Part shown: in pieces, positions 1 to 7,240 of the stretch
Numbering within the stretch: the first letter of the stretch is position 1
Layout of the letters: every line of letters starts with the position of its first letter
Translations under genes and position numbers: made by a program
Origin: Methanobacterium petrolearium
GTDB lineage: Archaea > Methanobacteriota > Methanobacteria > Methanobacteriales > Methanobacteriaceae
DNA length: 64,000 bases
Direction: 5' to 3'
Assembly: GCF_017873625.1 (NCBI RefSeq)
Contig: NZ_JAGGKL010000009.1
Location: 22,501 to 86,500, forward strand
Notes under the pieces: model-generated
What the model saw: only the letters and a program-made list of their open reading frames with translations
Told to the model about the DNA's origin: nothing
The model's database searches: none

Positions 1-255
1 GCCATTGCGGATGGTGATTACTCTAAAAAGAATCTCAAAGAATACCAGGAACGCTGCCAAAAAGAGATAGGTGATTCCTTTAAGAAGTACCTTAAGGCCA
101 AAGAATACCTTCTGAGTCTTTCTGATGATGAACTGGATTCCATAGCCAAAGCATTCAATGAAAGTGATTTTGACAGAATAAGTCCCACTGATCTGTTAAA
201 AGTTCTGGTTAAAGTTTCACCAAAGGCTATGCTTAAGTTAGGTAAATTATTCTAA
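1..255 (+). CDS. C-terminal 84 residues of a geranylgeranyl reductase family flavoprotein (5' cut by window edge)
   Basis: The frame is open from base 1 and ends at TAA 253-255. It encodes a basic, helical tail with the pattern EYQERCQKEIG, then LSDDELDSIAKAF, then a lysine/leucine-rich end. This resembles the C-terminal helical region of archaeal geranylgeranyl (digeranylgeranylglycerophospholipid) reductases, which use FAD to saturate isoprenoid chains of membrane lipids. The FAD-binding N-terminus lies outside the window, so the family call rests on the tail alone. Confidence 0.6.
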   Translation, partial: AIADGDYSKKNLKEYQERCQKEIGDSFKKYLKAKEYLLSLSDDELDSIAKAFNESDFDRISPTDLLKVLVKVSPKAMLKLGKLF

Positions 256-270
256 CAATTCACCTAACTT
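235..270 (+). terminator. inverted repeat across the end of the reductase gene
   Basis: AAGTTAGGT (235-243) is exactly complementary to ACCTAACTT (262-270), with an 18-base loop that contains the stop codon. A second nested pair, GGTAAAT (241-247) and ATTTACC (280-286), overlaps it. The position suits a transcript-end structure, but archaeal termination often relies on T-tracts and no clear T-run follows, so the role is inference. Confidence 0.3.
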
Positions 271-353
271 ATTCTAACTATTTACCTACTTATATCCCGA
301 AGAGTCATTAGGATGAAAAAAAAGTCTTTAGGATTTACAGTGAAGATATAGCA

Positions 354-362
354 TTTATATAA
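354..362 (+). promoter_or_regulatory. TATA box of first tetR gene
   Basis: TTTATATAA lies here. Archaeal transcription usually starts about 22-27 bases downstream of the box centre, that is near 380-385. The ATG at 371 would then lie upstream of the start of transcription, which supports the TTG at 389 as the real start codon. Confidence 0.55.
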
Positions 363-388
363 ACTGGATCATGTTTATGGTGATACCA

Positions 389-1030
389 TTGTCAATCAAA
401 GAAATCAAAAGACGTGAAAAGGAACAAAGACGTAATTACATCCTGGATGAGGCGGAAAAACTATTTTTTTCCAGGGATTACGATGATGTCTCCATGAATC
501 AGATTGCCCAGGAAGTTGGACTCAACAAAGCCACTCTTTACCTGTATTTTAAGAATAAAAAATCAATTTATTTTGCTATTGTCCTTAGAGGGGTCCAAAT
601 ATTCAAGGAAATACTTAAAAATAAGGTTAACACTGGGGAAACTGGAATAAATAAACTTGAAGAGGCAGGCCGTGCCTATTTTGAGTTTTATAAGGATTAT
701 TCCCATTACCATGATGCTTACCTTTACTTTAAATCAAAAAGATTTAAAGATAGTACAGATGAATACGCTCTTCAGATAGAATCTTTAACTGGAGATTTAA
801 TGATCATCATCTGCAACTCCATTCAGGAAGGTATTAAAGATGGGACCATCCGCAAAAAGGTTAAACCCATAGAAGTGGCTGTTTTCGTAGCAGTGACTGC
901 AGAAAGGATTGTGGGTTTAGGTTCTACCACTTTAAAAATTCTTGAAAGCCAGGGGATCAGTCATGAAAAGTTTATTGAAGACTCCATGGATCTGTGGAGG
1001 CATATGGTTATGAATAATGTCCAAAACTGA
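389..1030 (+). CDS. TetR/AcrR family transcriptional regulator (paralog 1)
   Basis: 213 residues. The N-terminal 50 or so residues form a TetR DNA-binding domain: REKEQRR, ILDEAEKLFF, then an HTH with MNQIAQEVGLNKATLYLYF. The C-terminal all-helical half would bind a ligand and dimerise. I take TTG 389 as start: GGTGAT at 379-384 is correctly spaced, the next residues S-I match the starts of the two downstream paralogs (M-S-T, M-S-I), and the TATA box is too close to ATG 371. The gene is the first of three tandem paralogs. The ligand is unknown. Confidence 0.88.
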   Translation: MSIKEIKRREKEQRRNYILDEAEKLFFSRDYDDVSMNQIAQEVGLNKATLYLYFKNKKSIYFAIVLRGVQIFKEILKNKVNTGETGINKLEEAGRAYFEFYKDYSHYHDAYLYFKSKRFKDSTDEYALQIESLTGDLMIIICNSIQEGIKDGTIRKKVKPIEVAVFVAVTAERIVGLGSTTLKILESQGISHEKFIEDSMDLWRHMVMNNVQN

Positions 1031-1136
1031 TGGTTAAATCTGCTACATATGCTTCCAATTATTCAATTATCAGTCCATAAGAATGTTCCATATTAATTAT
1101 ATAACCCCTTAAAACAAATTATCATCATTAGATTTG

Positions 1137-1155
1137 TTATAGTTTAAACTGATAA
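1137..1155 (+). promoter_or_regulatory. palindrome upstream of second tetR gene, possible operator
   Basis: The perfect palindrome AGTTTAAACT (1141-1150) is flanked by TTAT and, after one extra base, ATAA. It lies between a TATA-like ATTATATAA near 1096-1104 and the ribosome site at 1164. A TetR-family dimer commonly binds such a site next to its own gene; autoregulation here is inference. Confidence 0.35.
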
Positions 1156-1174
1156 TGTTCTATAGGTGGATTTA

Positions 1175-1834
1175 ATGTCAACGGCAGCCCGGAGAAAACG
1201 AGAAAAAGAACAAAGGAGGCAGTCCATTATAGATGCTGCTGAAAGTCTATTTTTTTCCAAGGGTTATGATAATGTTTCAATTAATGACATTGCCAAGGAA
1301 GTTGAATTGAACAGAGCTACCATTTACATATATTTTGAGAATAAAGAAGCATTATGCTTTGCTGTTGTATTGCGCGGGGTTCGTATATTGAATAGTATGG
1401 TTAAAAACAATGCGAAGGTCGCCAGTGACACCCAAAAAATCAGTGCCATTGGAAATACCTATAACACTTTTTTTAGTTTATATCCTCAGTATTTTCAGGT
1501 TTATTGTTACTTCCAGTCAGGAAGATTTGGATCCTATGATACTGGCTTAAAACGTCCTGCATGGGATGATGTGATGGAGATAATCCGCCTGCAGAAAGAG
1601 ATAGTTGATATCCTGCATTTGGCTATTAAAAATGGAATAAAGATGGGAAAAATTTTATCGAATATGAATACATTTTATGCAACATTTTTAGTCATGTCTG
1701 CCATAGACTCTATGGTAAATCCTCCTCCAATTTTAACCAAGGAACTTAAAGACAGGAATTTTAACAAAACACAACAATATTTTCCTCAGGATTTTACCCA
1801 TTTTGTTAATGAATTACTTAAAAATAAAGAATAA
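1175..1834 (+). CDS. TetR/AcrR family transcriptional regulator (paralog 2)
   Basis: 219 residues from ATG 1175, which follows AGGTGGA at 1164-1170 with proper spacing; an in-frame GTG at 1166 lies inside that ribosome site. The TetR HTH is clear (SLFFSKGYDNVSINDIAKEV, then NRATIYIYFENK). The first ~70 residues are close to those of the genes on either side, while the ligand-binding half has diverged more, as expected for duplicated regulators answering different signals. It sits between paralogs 1 and 3, each apparently with its own promoter region. Confidence 0.9.
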   Translation: MSTAARRKREKEQRRQSIIDAAESLFFSKGYDNVSINDIAKEVELNRATIYIYFENKEALCFAVVLRGVRILNSMVKNNAKVASDTQKISAIGNTYNTFFSLYPQYFQVYCYFQSGRFGSYDTGLKRPAWDDVMEIIRLQKEIVDILHLAIKNGIKMGKILSNMNTFYATFLVMSAIDSMVNPPPILTKELKDRNFNKTQQYFPQDFTHFVNELLKNKE

Positions 1835-1956
1835 CAAAAATTTTCTTCATTATATGAAATATCTATTGATAATTCATGATTCAATCTCTTTATATTAAAT
1901 ATCCAAGGGTATGATAGCTCTTTTTTTGATTATAATAAACATAACAAATAGAAACA

Positions 1957-2004
1957 TTTATATACCTAATATGACTCTTAGTCATATATAAAAATATGAG
2001 TCAT
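1957..2004 (+). promoter_or_regulatory. TATA box plus palindromic operators of third tetR / methyltransferase transcript
   Basis: TTTATATA at 1957-1964 is followed at once by the perfect inverted repeat ATATGACT-CTT-AGTCATAT (1969-1987) and then by the short palindrome ATGAGTCAT (1996-2004), which repeats the same half-site. The operators cover the expected transcription start, so a bound TetR-type dimer would block initiation. The element ACATTTATATAC is shared with the promoter of the second methyltransferase at 3816-3827. Confidence 0.6.
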
Positions 2005-2063
2005 TAATAATTTTTTATACAATCACGTGATTTTAACACTTTACAAAAATTAGGTGAAATAAA

Positions 2064-2741
2064 ATGTCAATAGCCCAATGGAAGGAAAAAGAAAAAAAAC
2101 AGCGACGTGAAAACATCATTGATGCTGCTAAAAAATTATTCTTTGAAACAGACTATGATAATGTTTCCATGGATGAAATAGCCAAGGAAATTGGCTTGGG
2201 TAAAGGGACCTTATATATTTATTTTAATAGTAAAGAGTCTTTATTTTATGCTGTAGCTCTGCGTGGGATGCAAATTCTGAATTCAGTGCATTTAAAATAT
2301 TTAAATCAGAAAAAAAGCGGGTTAAATAAATTACATGCACTAATTGATGGATATTTCCAATTCACTCAGGAATATCCTGAATACTTTCATATGCTTTGTT
2401 ATGCTGCATCCAACCCTTCATCCATAACAGATAATGAATATGCAAAAGATTTCACTGATCTCGCCCTGGGCAATATCCAGATATCAACCAAAATACTTGA
2501 AGAATGTATGGTGGAGGGAACAGTGCGAAGAGATTTACACCCCACAGAAATGGCAATTTTCCTCAGTATCATGGGAAATAGTATCACAAACATGGATCCA
2601 GTCTGGAAGGTAACTTTAAAAGCAGCAGGAACAGGTAAAGATAAAATTTGGGAGCATTACCTACGTTTCATCACTCCGGCCATTGAAACCAACCATGGAT
2701 TAGATCTTTCTGTTACTGAAATGGGTGATGAGGAAAAATGA
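2064..2741 (+). CDS. TetR/AcrR family transcriptional regulator (paralog 3)
   Basis: 225 residues from ATG 2064, preceded by AGGTGA at 2052-2057. It shows the same N-terminal domain as the two upstream paralogs (RRENIIDAAKKLFF, VSMDEIAKEIGLGKGTLYIYF). Its stop codon lies 34 bases before the start of the following methyltransferase gene, with no promoter visible between them, so the two are probably cotranscribed from the promoter at 1957. It most likely controls its own transcript through the palindromes at 1969-2004; the inducer is unknown. Confidence 0.92.
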   Translation: MSIAQWKEKEKKQRRENIIDAAKKLFFETDYDNVSMDEIAKEIGLGKGTLYIYFNSKESLFYAVALRGMQILNSVHLKYLNQKKSGLNKLHALIDGYFQFTQEYPEYFHMLCYAASNPSSITDNEYAKDFTDLALGNIQISTKILEECMVEGTVRRDLHPTEMAIFLSIMGNSITNMDPVWKVTLKAAGTGKDKIWEHYLRFITPAIETNHGLDLSVTEMGDEEK

Positions 2742-2775
2742 AGTTTTGAATTGCTTATATGAAGAGGGGGGAAAA

Positions 2776-3687
2776 ATGGAAATAAGTAAAATGCAGATAA
2801 GAAGGAAAGATACTAGCGGTACAGCTGAAGAAATAACTTTTCATAGAGTTATTGAATCAGCTAAGGAGGAAGAAGAACGGATCTGTTATGATCCCTATGC
2901 TGTACATTTTATTGGCCCGGAATTACTGAAATTTTTTGAAGCAACTGCTTGTAATTATCCAGAAGCTAAAGCAAGACTGGAAGAGATGTATCGTCTGTTT
3001 CCAGGTACGCAAAATTCAATTGTAGCAAGGGTCCGATATTTCGACGATTATCTCCATGATTCTATAGAGGAGGGAATTGAACAGCTGGTTATTCTTGGTG
3101 CTGGATATGATACCAGAGCTTATCGTATTGAAGGGATTAAAGAACATGTGAAAGTTTTTGAAGTTGATTATCAGGGCACCCAGCAAGTGAAGATGGAAAA
3201 GATTAAAGAAATTTTTGGTTCACTTCCCAGTCATGTTAAGTTTGTGAATGCTGATGTTGGGAGTGGAAACTTATTCAAAATTTTATTAGAACATGAATAC
3301 AACCCTTCACAAAAAACACTCTTCATTATGGAAGGACTCATCTATTACCTCCCACCGGAGGATGTAAAAACTTTACTGTCATCCATAGTGCAGAATTCAA
3401 GCCATGGCAGTAAAATAATTCTCGATTACTTCCCTCAATCAATGGTTGATGGCACCTGCGAGTTGGAAGTTGGGAACCTCATACATGAACGTGTGAAACA
3501 ATCTGGAGAACCACTTAAATTCGGAATTAAGGAAGGAACTGTAGAAAAATTCCTAAAAGAGCGAGGTTTTTCCCATATCCAAAATGTGACCAGTGACGAT
3601 TATAAAAAAGCCTATTTTTATGGTAAAAATGAAAACCGGGAGGTTTGCAGTCTTTACTCATTTGTTCATGCCATGGTTGAACATTAA
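2776..3687 (+). CDS. LCM-type class I SAM-dependent methyltransferase (paralog 1)
   Basis: 303 residues. Conserved blocks are ERICYDPYA, RVRYFDDYL, the SAM-binding LVILGAGYDTRAYRI, VFEVDYQGTQ and LFIMEGLIYYL. They place it in the leucine carboxyl methyltransferase (PF04072) / putative SAM methyltransferase family found in actinobacteria and methanogens; substrates of most members are unknown. The start ATG 2776 follows the purine-rich GAGGGGGG at 2763-2771 and gives a protein exactly as long as the next paralog; the frame extends upstream to 2725, overlapping tetR, but without a ribosome site. Confidence 0.88.
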   Translation: MEISKMQIRRKDTSGTAEEITFHRVIESAKEEEERICYDPYAVHFIGPELLKFFEATACNYPEAKARLEEMYRLFPGTQNSIVARVRYFDDYLHDSIEEGIEQLVILGAGYDTRAYRIEGIKEHVKVFEVDYQGTQQVKMEKIKEIFGSLPSHVKFVNADVGSGNLFKILLEHEYNPSQKTLFIMEGLIYYLPPEDVKTLLSSIVQNSSHGSKIILDYFPQSMVDGTCELEVGNLIHERVKQSGEPLKFGIKEGTVEKFLKERGFSHIQNVTSDDYKKAYFYGKNENREVCSLYSFVHAMVEH

Positions 3688-3818
3688 AATAGACCCAGAT
3701 AATATTTTTTTCCATTATTGCATTGATCTTTTCTTGTTTATTTTAATTCCGCCATTTATTATCACTTAAATAGATTTTAAAGCTTTATATTAAGAAAACT
3801 CACATCTTTATCCAAACA

Positions 3819-3826
3819 TTTATATA
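3819..3826 (+). promoter_or_regulatory. TATA box of second methyltransferase gene
   Basis: TTTATATA within ACATTTATATAC, the same block as in the tetR3 promoter. The predicted start of transcription near 3845-3850 falls inside the first palindromes of the adjoining array. Confidence 0.6.
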
Positions 3827-3830
3827 CACA

Positions 3831-3917
3831 ATAACACCATGTTATAAAATAACATCCTGTTATAAAATAACAGTTTGTTATAAAATAGCAATCTGTTACA
3901 GAATAACATCCTGTTAA
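3831..3917 (+). repeat. 18-bp-period array of palindromic operators
   Basis: Four full 15-bp inverted repeats start at 3840, 3858, 3876 and 3894. The first two are exactly TGTTATAAAATAACA; the third and fourth differ by one and two bases. A right half-site (ATAACA, 3831-3836) precedes them and a left half-site (TGTTAA, 3912-3917) follows, all in the same 18-base register with 3-base spacers. The array begins just behind the TATA box and ends before the ribosome site GAGGGG (3922-3927). This looks like a multi-site operator for a dimeric regulator such as one of the TetR proteins, but which one is not known. Confidence 0.75.
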
Positions 3918-3932
3918 AAATGAGGGGATTAT

Positions 3933-4844
3933 ATGGGGAAAAATAAGGTAAAAGATAGATCAAAGGAAAATTTAAAAGAACCAAATCCAACAGCTGAATT
4001 TGTGGCATCACACAGAGCAGTTGAATCATTAAAGCCTGAAAATGAACGCATATGCTATGATCCTTATGCCATCCAGTTTCTTAAACCTGAAACATTGGAA
4101 ATAATAAATGATCCGGTTAAATTGAAGGCAATAAACGAGATGGCTGGTCCCATCGGTCAGGAGATGGGTACTTCGCTTCGCATCCGAGTCAGATACTTTG
4201 ATGATTTCATTGAGAGATCAGTTGATAACGGTTTGGAACAACTGGTTATTTTGGGCGCCGGATACGATACTCGTGCTTACCGTATTAATGGATTGGAAAA
4301 TGTGAAAGTTTTTGAAGTTGATTATCCGGACACTCAGCACTTTAAAATCCAAAAAATCGTGGAAATATTTGGTTTTCTATCTGATCATGTTGTATATGTA
4401 CCCGTTGATCTGGAAACCCATACACTTGGTCAAAGTCTCGTTGATAAGGGATATGAAAGTTCAAAAAAGACTCTTTTTGTAATGGAAGGGCTTATTCAAT
4501 ACATTTCACCGGAATATGTTGATGAAATTTTTTCATTTATTGCCAGAAATTCAGGTAAAGGAAGTGCAGTTATTTTTGATTACCATGATGAATCTGCAAT
4601 TAATGAAACCAGCAAAGCAGGGAAAATGATTAAAAATTTTCTGGAACAGATGGGAGAGCATCTTAAATTTAGTATTAACAAGGGAGAAGTTGAAAAATTT
4701 CTCTCCCAACACGGATTTTTCAATATTATCAGTGTTTCCAGTGCAGAATATAGAAATAAATATCTTCCTGAGACAGATGAAAACGAAAAATTCTATAATC
4801 CCATGTTCTTTGCCCATGCAATGGTTGATGAAAAGTTCTACTAA
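3933..4844 (+). CDS. LCM-type class I SAM-dependent methyltransferase (paralog 2)
   Basis: 303 residues, the same length as the gene at 2776, and sharing ERICYDPYA, RVRYFDDFI, QLVILGAGYDTRAYRI, VFEVDYPDTQ and LFVMEGLIQY. The N-terminal ~15 residues are lysine-rich and unlike the paralog. Start ATG 3933 follows GAGGGG. It has its own promoter with the repeat operator array, so the two copies are probably controlled separately. It is likely a small-molecule O- or N-methyltransferase; the substrate cannot be told from sequence. Confidence 0.88.
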   Translation: MGKNKVKDRSKENLKEPNPTAEFVASHRAVESLKPENERICYDPYAIQFLKPETLEIINDPVKLKAINEMAGPIGQEMGTSLRIRVRYFDDFIERSVDNGLEQLVILGAGYDTRAYRINGLENVKVFEVDYPDTQHFKIQKIVEIFGFLSDHVVYVPVDLETHTLGQSLVDKGYESSKKTLFVMEGLIQYISPEYVDEIFSFIARNSGKGSAVIFDYHDESAINETSKAGKMIKNFLEQMGEHLKFSINKGEVEKFLSQHGFFNIISVSSAEYRNKYLPETDENEKFYNPMFFAHAMVDEKFY

Positions 4845-4964
4845 ACAGACCATTTAGGTGGTGCTTATCAAGTGGATTCAAATTCCAATGGCCAATGGGA
4901 GAAAGGGAAAGATTAATTGCGTGATGATATCTAACAATCTTCTTAAAAAAGAGGAGGGGATGAA

Positions 4965-5441
4965 ATGCAACCAAAAATTGAGATAAGTAAAGATGAAAGT
5001 TTAGATTTGAGGCAATTAACTGCTCCATGTGGTTTAGACTGTTTTAATTGCCAGGGCTATTTAGCAAATGATAATGAAGAAATAAGAAAACAGTTAGCAA
5101 CTAAAGCTTCGGAATATGGCATTCCATACAAAAAAGCTTATGAAATATCTGTGTGCAAAGGATGTCGAAAAGAGGAAGGTATCTGTCCCATCGGAGGTAT
5201 GCGGACAGAGCCATGCAAAGTATTTAAGTGTATTACTTCGAAAGGCATAGAATCTTGTGCTGATTGCTCTAGTTTCCCTTGTGATCATCTGCAACCTTAC
5301 GCAGACAAGGCATCTATGCTTCCACATAACATGAAAGTTTTTAATTTAGCATTAATAAGAAAAATGGGCTTAGAAAAATGGGCCAGTGAAAAAGCAAACT
5401 CAGTGAGAGATACCTATTTCAATGGAAAATGGAATATTTAG
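4965..5441 (+). CDS. DUF3795 cysteine-rich protein
   Basis: 158 residues. The cysteine pattern is typical of DUF3795: CGLDCFNCQGY, then CKGCRKEEGICPIGG, then CKVFKCITSKGIESCADC, then SFPCDHL. Thirteen cysteines in ~80 residues suggest metal or Fe-S binding. Start ATG 4965 follows GAGGGG at 4954-4959. The biochemical role of the family is unknown. It is followed by hairpin-forming sequence and then by another cysteine-rich metal-binding protein gene. Confidence 0.8.
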   Translation: MQPKIEISKDESLDLRQLTAPCGLDCFNCQGYLANDNEEIRKQLATKASEYGIPYKKAYEISVCKGCRKEEGICPIGGMRTEPCKVFKCITSKGIESCADCSSFPCDHLQPYADKASMLPHNMKVFNLALIRKMGLEKWASEKANSVRDTYFNGKWNI

Positions 5442-5492
5442 GCTTTTGAGTTTCAATAGTAAATGTAAACGTTGTAAATTTGTATTTTAAAA

Positions 5493-5588
5493 TTCACATG
5501 AATGTGAACCGTTTATTCGCGGCATTGGCATGCGAAAAATACAACCATAACCCCCAAAATGTAAAAACAAAAAGACTCCAATTTGGGG
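5493..5588 (+). terminator. cluster of three inverted repeats behind the DUF3795 gene
   Basis: TTCACAT-GA-ATGTGAA at 5493-5508 is a perfect hairpin. TTCGC (5515-5519) pairs with GCGAA (5532-5536). CCCCAAA (5552-5558) pairs with TTTGGGG (5582-5588). Their position between two same-strand genes suits transcript-end structures or a structured leader for the next gene; a TATA-like AAATATAAATA follows near 5594. Confidence 0.35.
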
Positions 5589-5683
5589 ACTGAAAATATA
5601 AATATCAAAATGTATTGATAATTAATCAATATTACTTGAATTTTTTTCCATCAAACAGTGAAGTAAGAAATACAGGCATGTAA

Positions 5684-6328
5684 ATGAAAAAAACTGATAA
5701 ATTTAAGTTTTTAGAAAAAACAGCTTTAAAATTGGGTTGTACAGATGCAAAGGTTATTCCCGCAGATCATATAGTGGTTGAAGACAGAGTTCGCCTCCGA
5801 TGTATGATTGGCTGCCCAACCTATGGGAAGAATTTGAGATGTCCTCCGTACGCGCCGAGCGTAGATAGTTTCCGGAAGATTTTGAATGATTACAGTGTGG
5901 CGATGGTCATCAGGATCAAACCCCCAGAAATATCCAAAGAATTGCTGGAAAAATACAAACCTAAACAGAGTGAGGAGTTCCGACTATGGGATCGATATCA
6001 GGACCCAGTTACGGTAAAATCCTCTATCTGGACCGATTTATCACAAATTTACAAATCCATGTTAATAGTTCTGTTGGAACTTGAAAGGGCAGCATTCAAA
6101 CAGGGATATTCTTTGGCCACTGCATTTTTCGGTGGGAAATGCATGCTCTGTGAAAAATGCAACGTGGAAGGTGGAGTTTGTCTGAATCCTCTAATGTCAC
6201 GTTTTGCATCCGAAGCTATGGGCATAAACCTGTTAAAAACAGCAAAAAATGCAGATATGGAATTAAAGTTTTCTACTTCTGATAATCCAGTTCAAATCAC
6301 TCCAATGGCCATATTACTAATAGATTAA
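5684..6328 (+). CDS. DUF2284 predicted metal-binding protein
   Basis: 214 residues. Family blocks are RLRCMIGCPTYGKNLRCPPY near the N-terminus and FFGGKCMLCEKC, CLNPLMSRFASEAMGIN near the C-terminus, with cysteines placed as in DUF2284 proteins, which are common in methanogens and clostridia and predicted to bind a metal or Fe-S cluster. ATG 5684 has only a weak ribosome site. It is followed after 36 bases by a MoxR ATPase gene, so the four genes from 4965 to 8461 may act together, perhaps in metal-centre handling; that link is inference from neighbourhood. Confidence 0.8.
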   Translation: MKKTDKFKFLEKTALKLGCTDAKVIPADHIVVEDRVRLRCMIGCPTYGKNLRCPPYAPSVDSFRKILNDYSVAMVIRIKPPEISKELLEKYKPKQSEEFRLWDRYQDPVTVKSSIWTDLSQIYKSMLIVLLELERAAFKQGYSLATAFFGGKCMLCEKCNVEGGVCLNPLMSRFASEAMGINLLKTAKNADMELKFSTSDNPVQITPMAILLID

Positions 6329-6364
6329 GACAAATTACGTGCAATTAGAATGAATGGTGATTCT

Positions 6365-7225
6365 ATGAGTGAGGCTAGTTTAGATACAAATTTCGTGGGA
6401 AAAATTCTAGAAGAGAATAATTACATTCCAGATGAAACCATCGTTAACGTGGTTTTTCTTGCCATTTCACTTAAAAAACCCATACTAATTGAAGGACCTC
6501 CGGGAACAGGCAAAACAGAACTTTCCAAGGCTGTAGCAAGAGCTTTTGAAAGGGATTTTTTTAGGGTGCAATGTTATGAAGGAATTACCTTTGAACAGAT
6601 CGTTGGGGAATGGAACTACCAAAAACAACTATTACACCTTGAAATGTCAAAAATAAACGATACTACAACTAAACAAGAAGATGATGTTTTTAGAGAGGAT
6701 TTTTTCATTAAAAGACCCCTTCTTTCTGCATTCATGAATAATAAATCCTCAGTTATTCTCATTGACGAGATTGATAAGGCAGATGAAGAAGTGGAGAGTT
6801 TCCTCCTGGAAGCCCTGGGGGAGAAGCAAATTACAGTAAATGATCTGGGAACCTTTGATCTCAAAAATGATCTTGTGGTGATCCTGACTTCCAACAGTCA
6901 GAGGCAACTGTTGGATGAAACCAAAGATCGTTGTCTCTATCTTTATATTGACTATCCATCATTGGAAAGGGAAGTGGAGATCGTTAAGACCCATTTACCT
7001 GAAGCTTCTCCCCACCTGGTGGAAGAAGTAGTTAAGACCATGCAGAAGATCCGAAAGATGAACCTCTCTAAAGTACCCTCCATCCGGGCCACTGTGGATT
7101 GGATTAAAAGCATGATCATGTTCGGTAAAAATGATCTCAACGAAGATTCAGTTAAAAAAACCATCAACGTGGTTATAAAAAACGAAGAAGATCGGGAAAA
7201 TGTCTTAAAATCATTCCGTAAGTGA
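6365..7225 (+). CDS. MoxR-family AAA+ ATPase
   Basis: 286 residues. Walker A is GPPGTGKTE near residues 44-52, Walker B is VILIDEID, sensor 1 is ILTSNSQR, and an arginine region follows (ETKDRCLYLYI). I take ATG 6365 because GGTGAT at 6356-6361 precedes it; an in-frame ATG at 6350 lacks a site. MoxR ATPases work with a VWA-domain partner to insert metals into, or remodel, protein complexes. The gene directly downstream encodes such a partner. Confidence 0.88.
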   Translation: MSEASLDTNFVGKILEENNYIPDETIVNVVFLAISLKKPILIEGPPGTGKTELSKAVARAFERDFFRVQCYEGITFEQIVGEWNYQKQLLHLEMSKINDTTTKQEDDVFREDFFIKRPLLSAFMNNKSSVILIDEIDKADEEVESFLLEALGEKQITVNDLGTFDLKNDLVVILTSNSQRQLLDETKDRCLYLYIDYPSLEREVEIVKTHLPEASPHLVEEVVKTMQKIRKMNLSKVPSIRATVDWIKSMIMFGKNDLNEDSVKKTINVVIKNEEDRENVLKSFRK

Positions 7226-7240
7226 AAATGTAGCAGAACA

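Noticed and set aside
3831..3917. Short regular repeats considered as a CRISPR array
   Set aside because: Units are 15-base palindromes with 3-base spacers of little variation, no room for spacers of 30 or more bases, and no cas genes nearby.
3820..4029. Minus-strand frame of 69 codons with repeated LFYN units
   Set aside because: The repeats are the translation of the 18-bp operator array, and the frame overlaps the promoter and start of the plus-strand methyltransferase gene.
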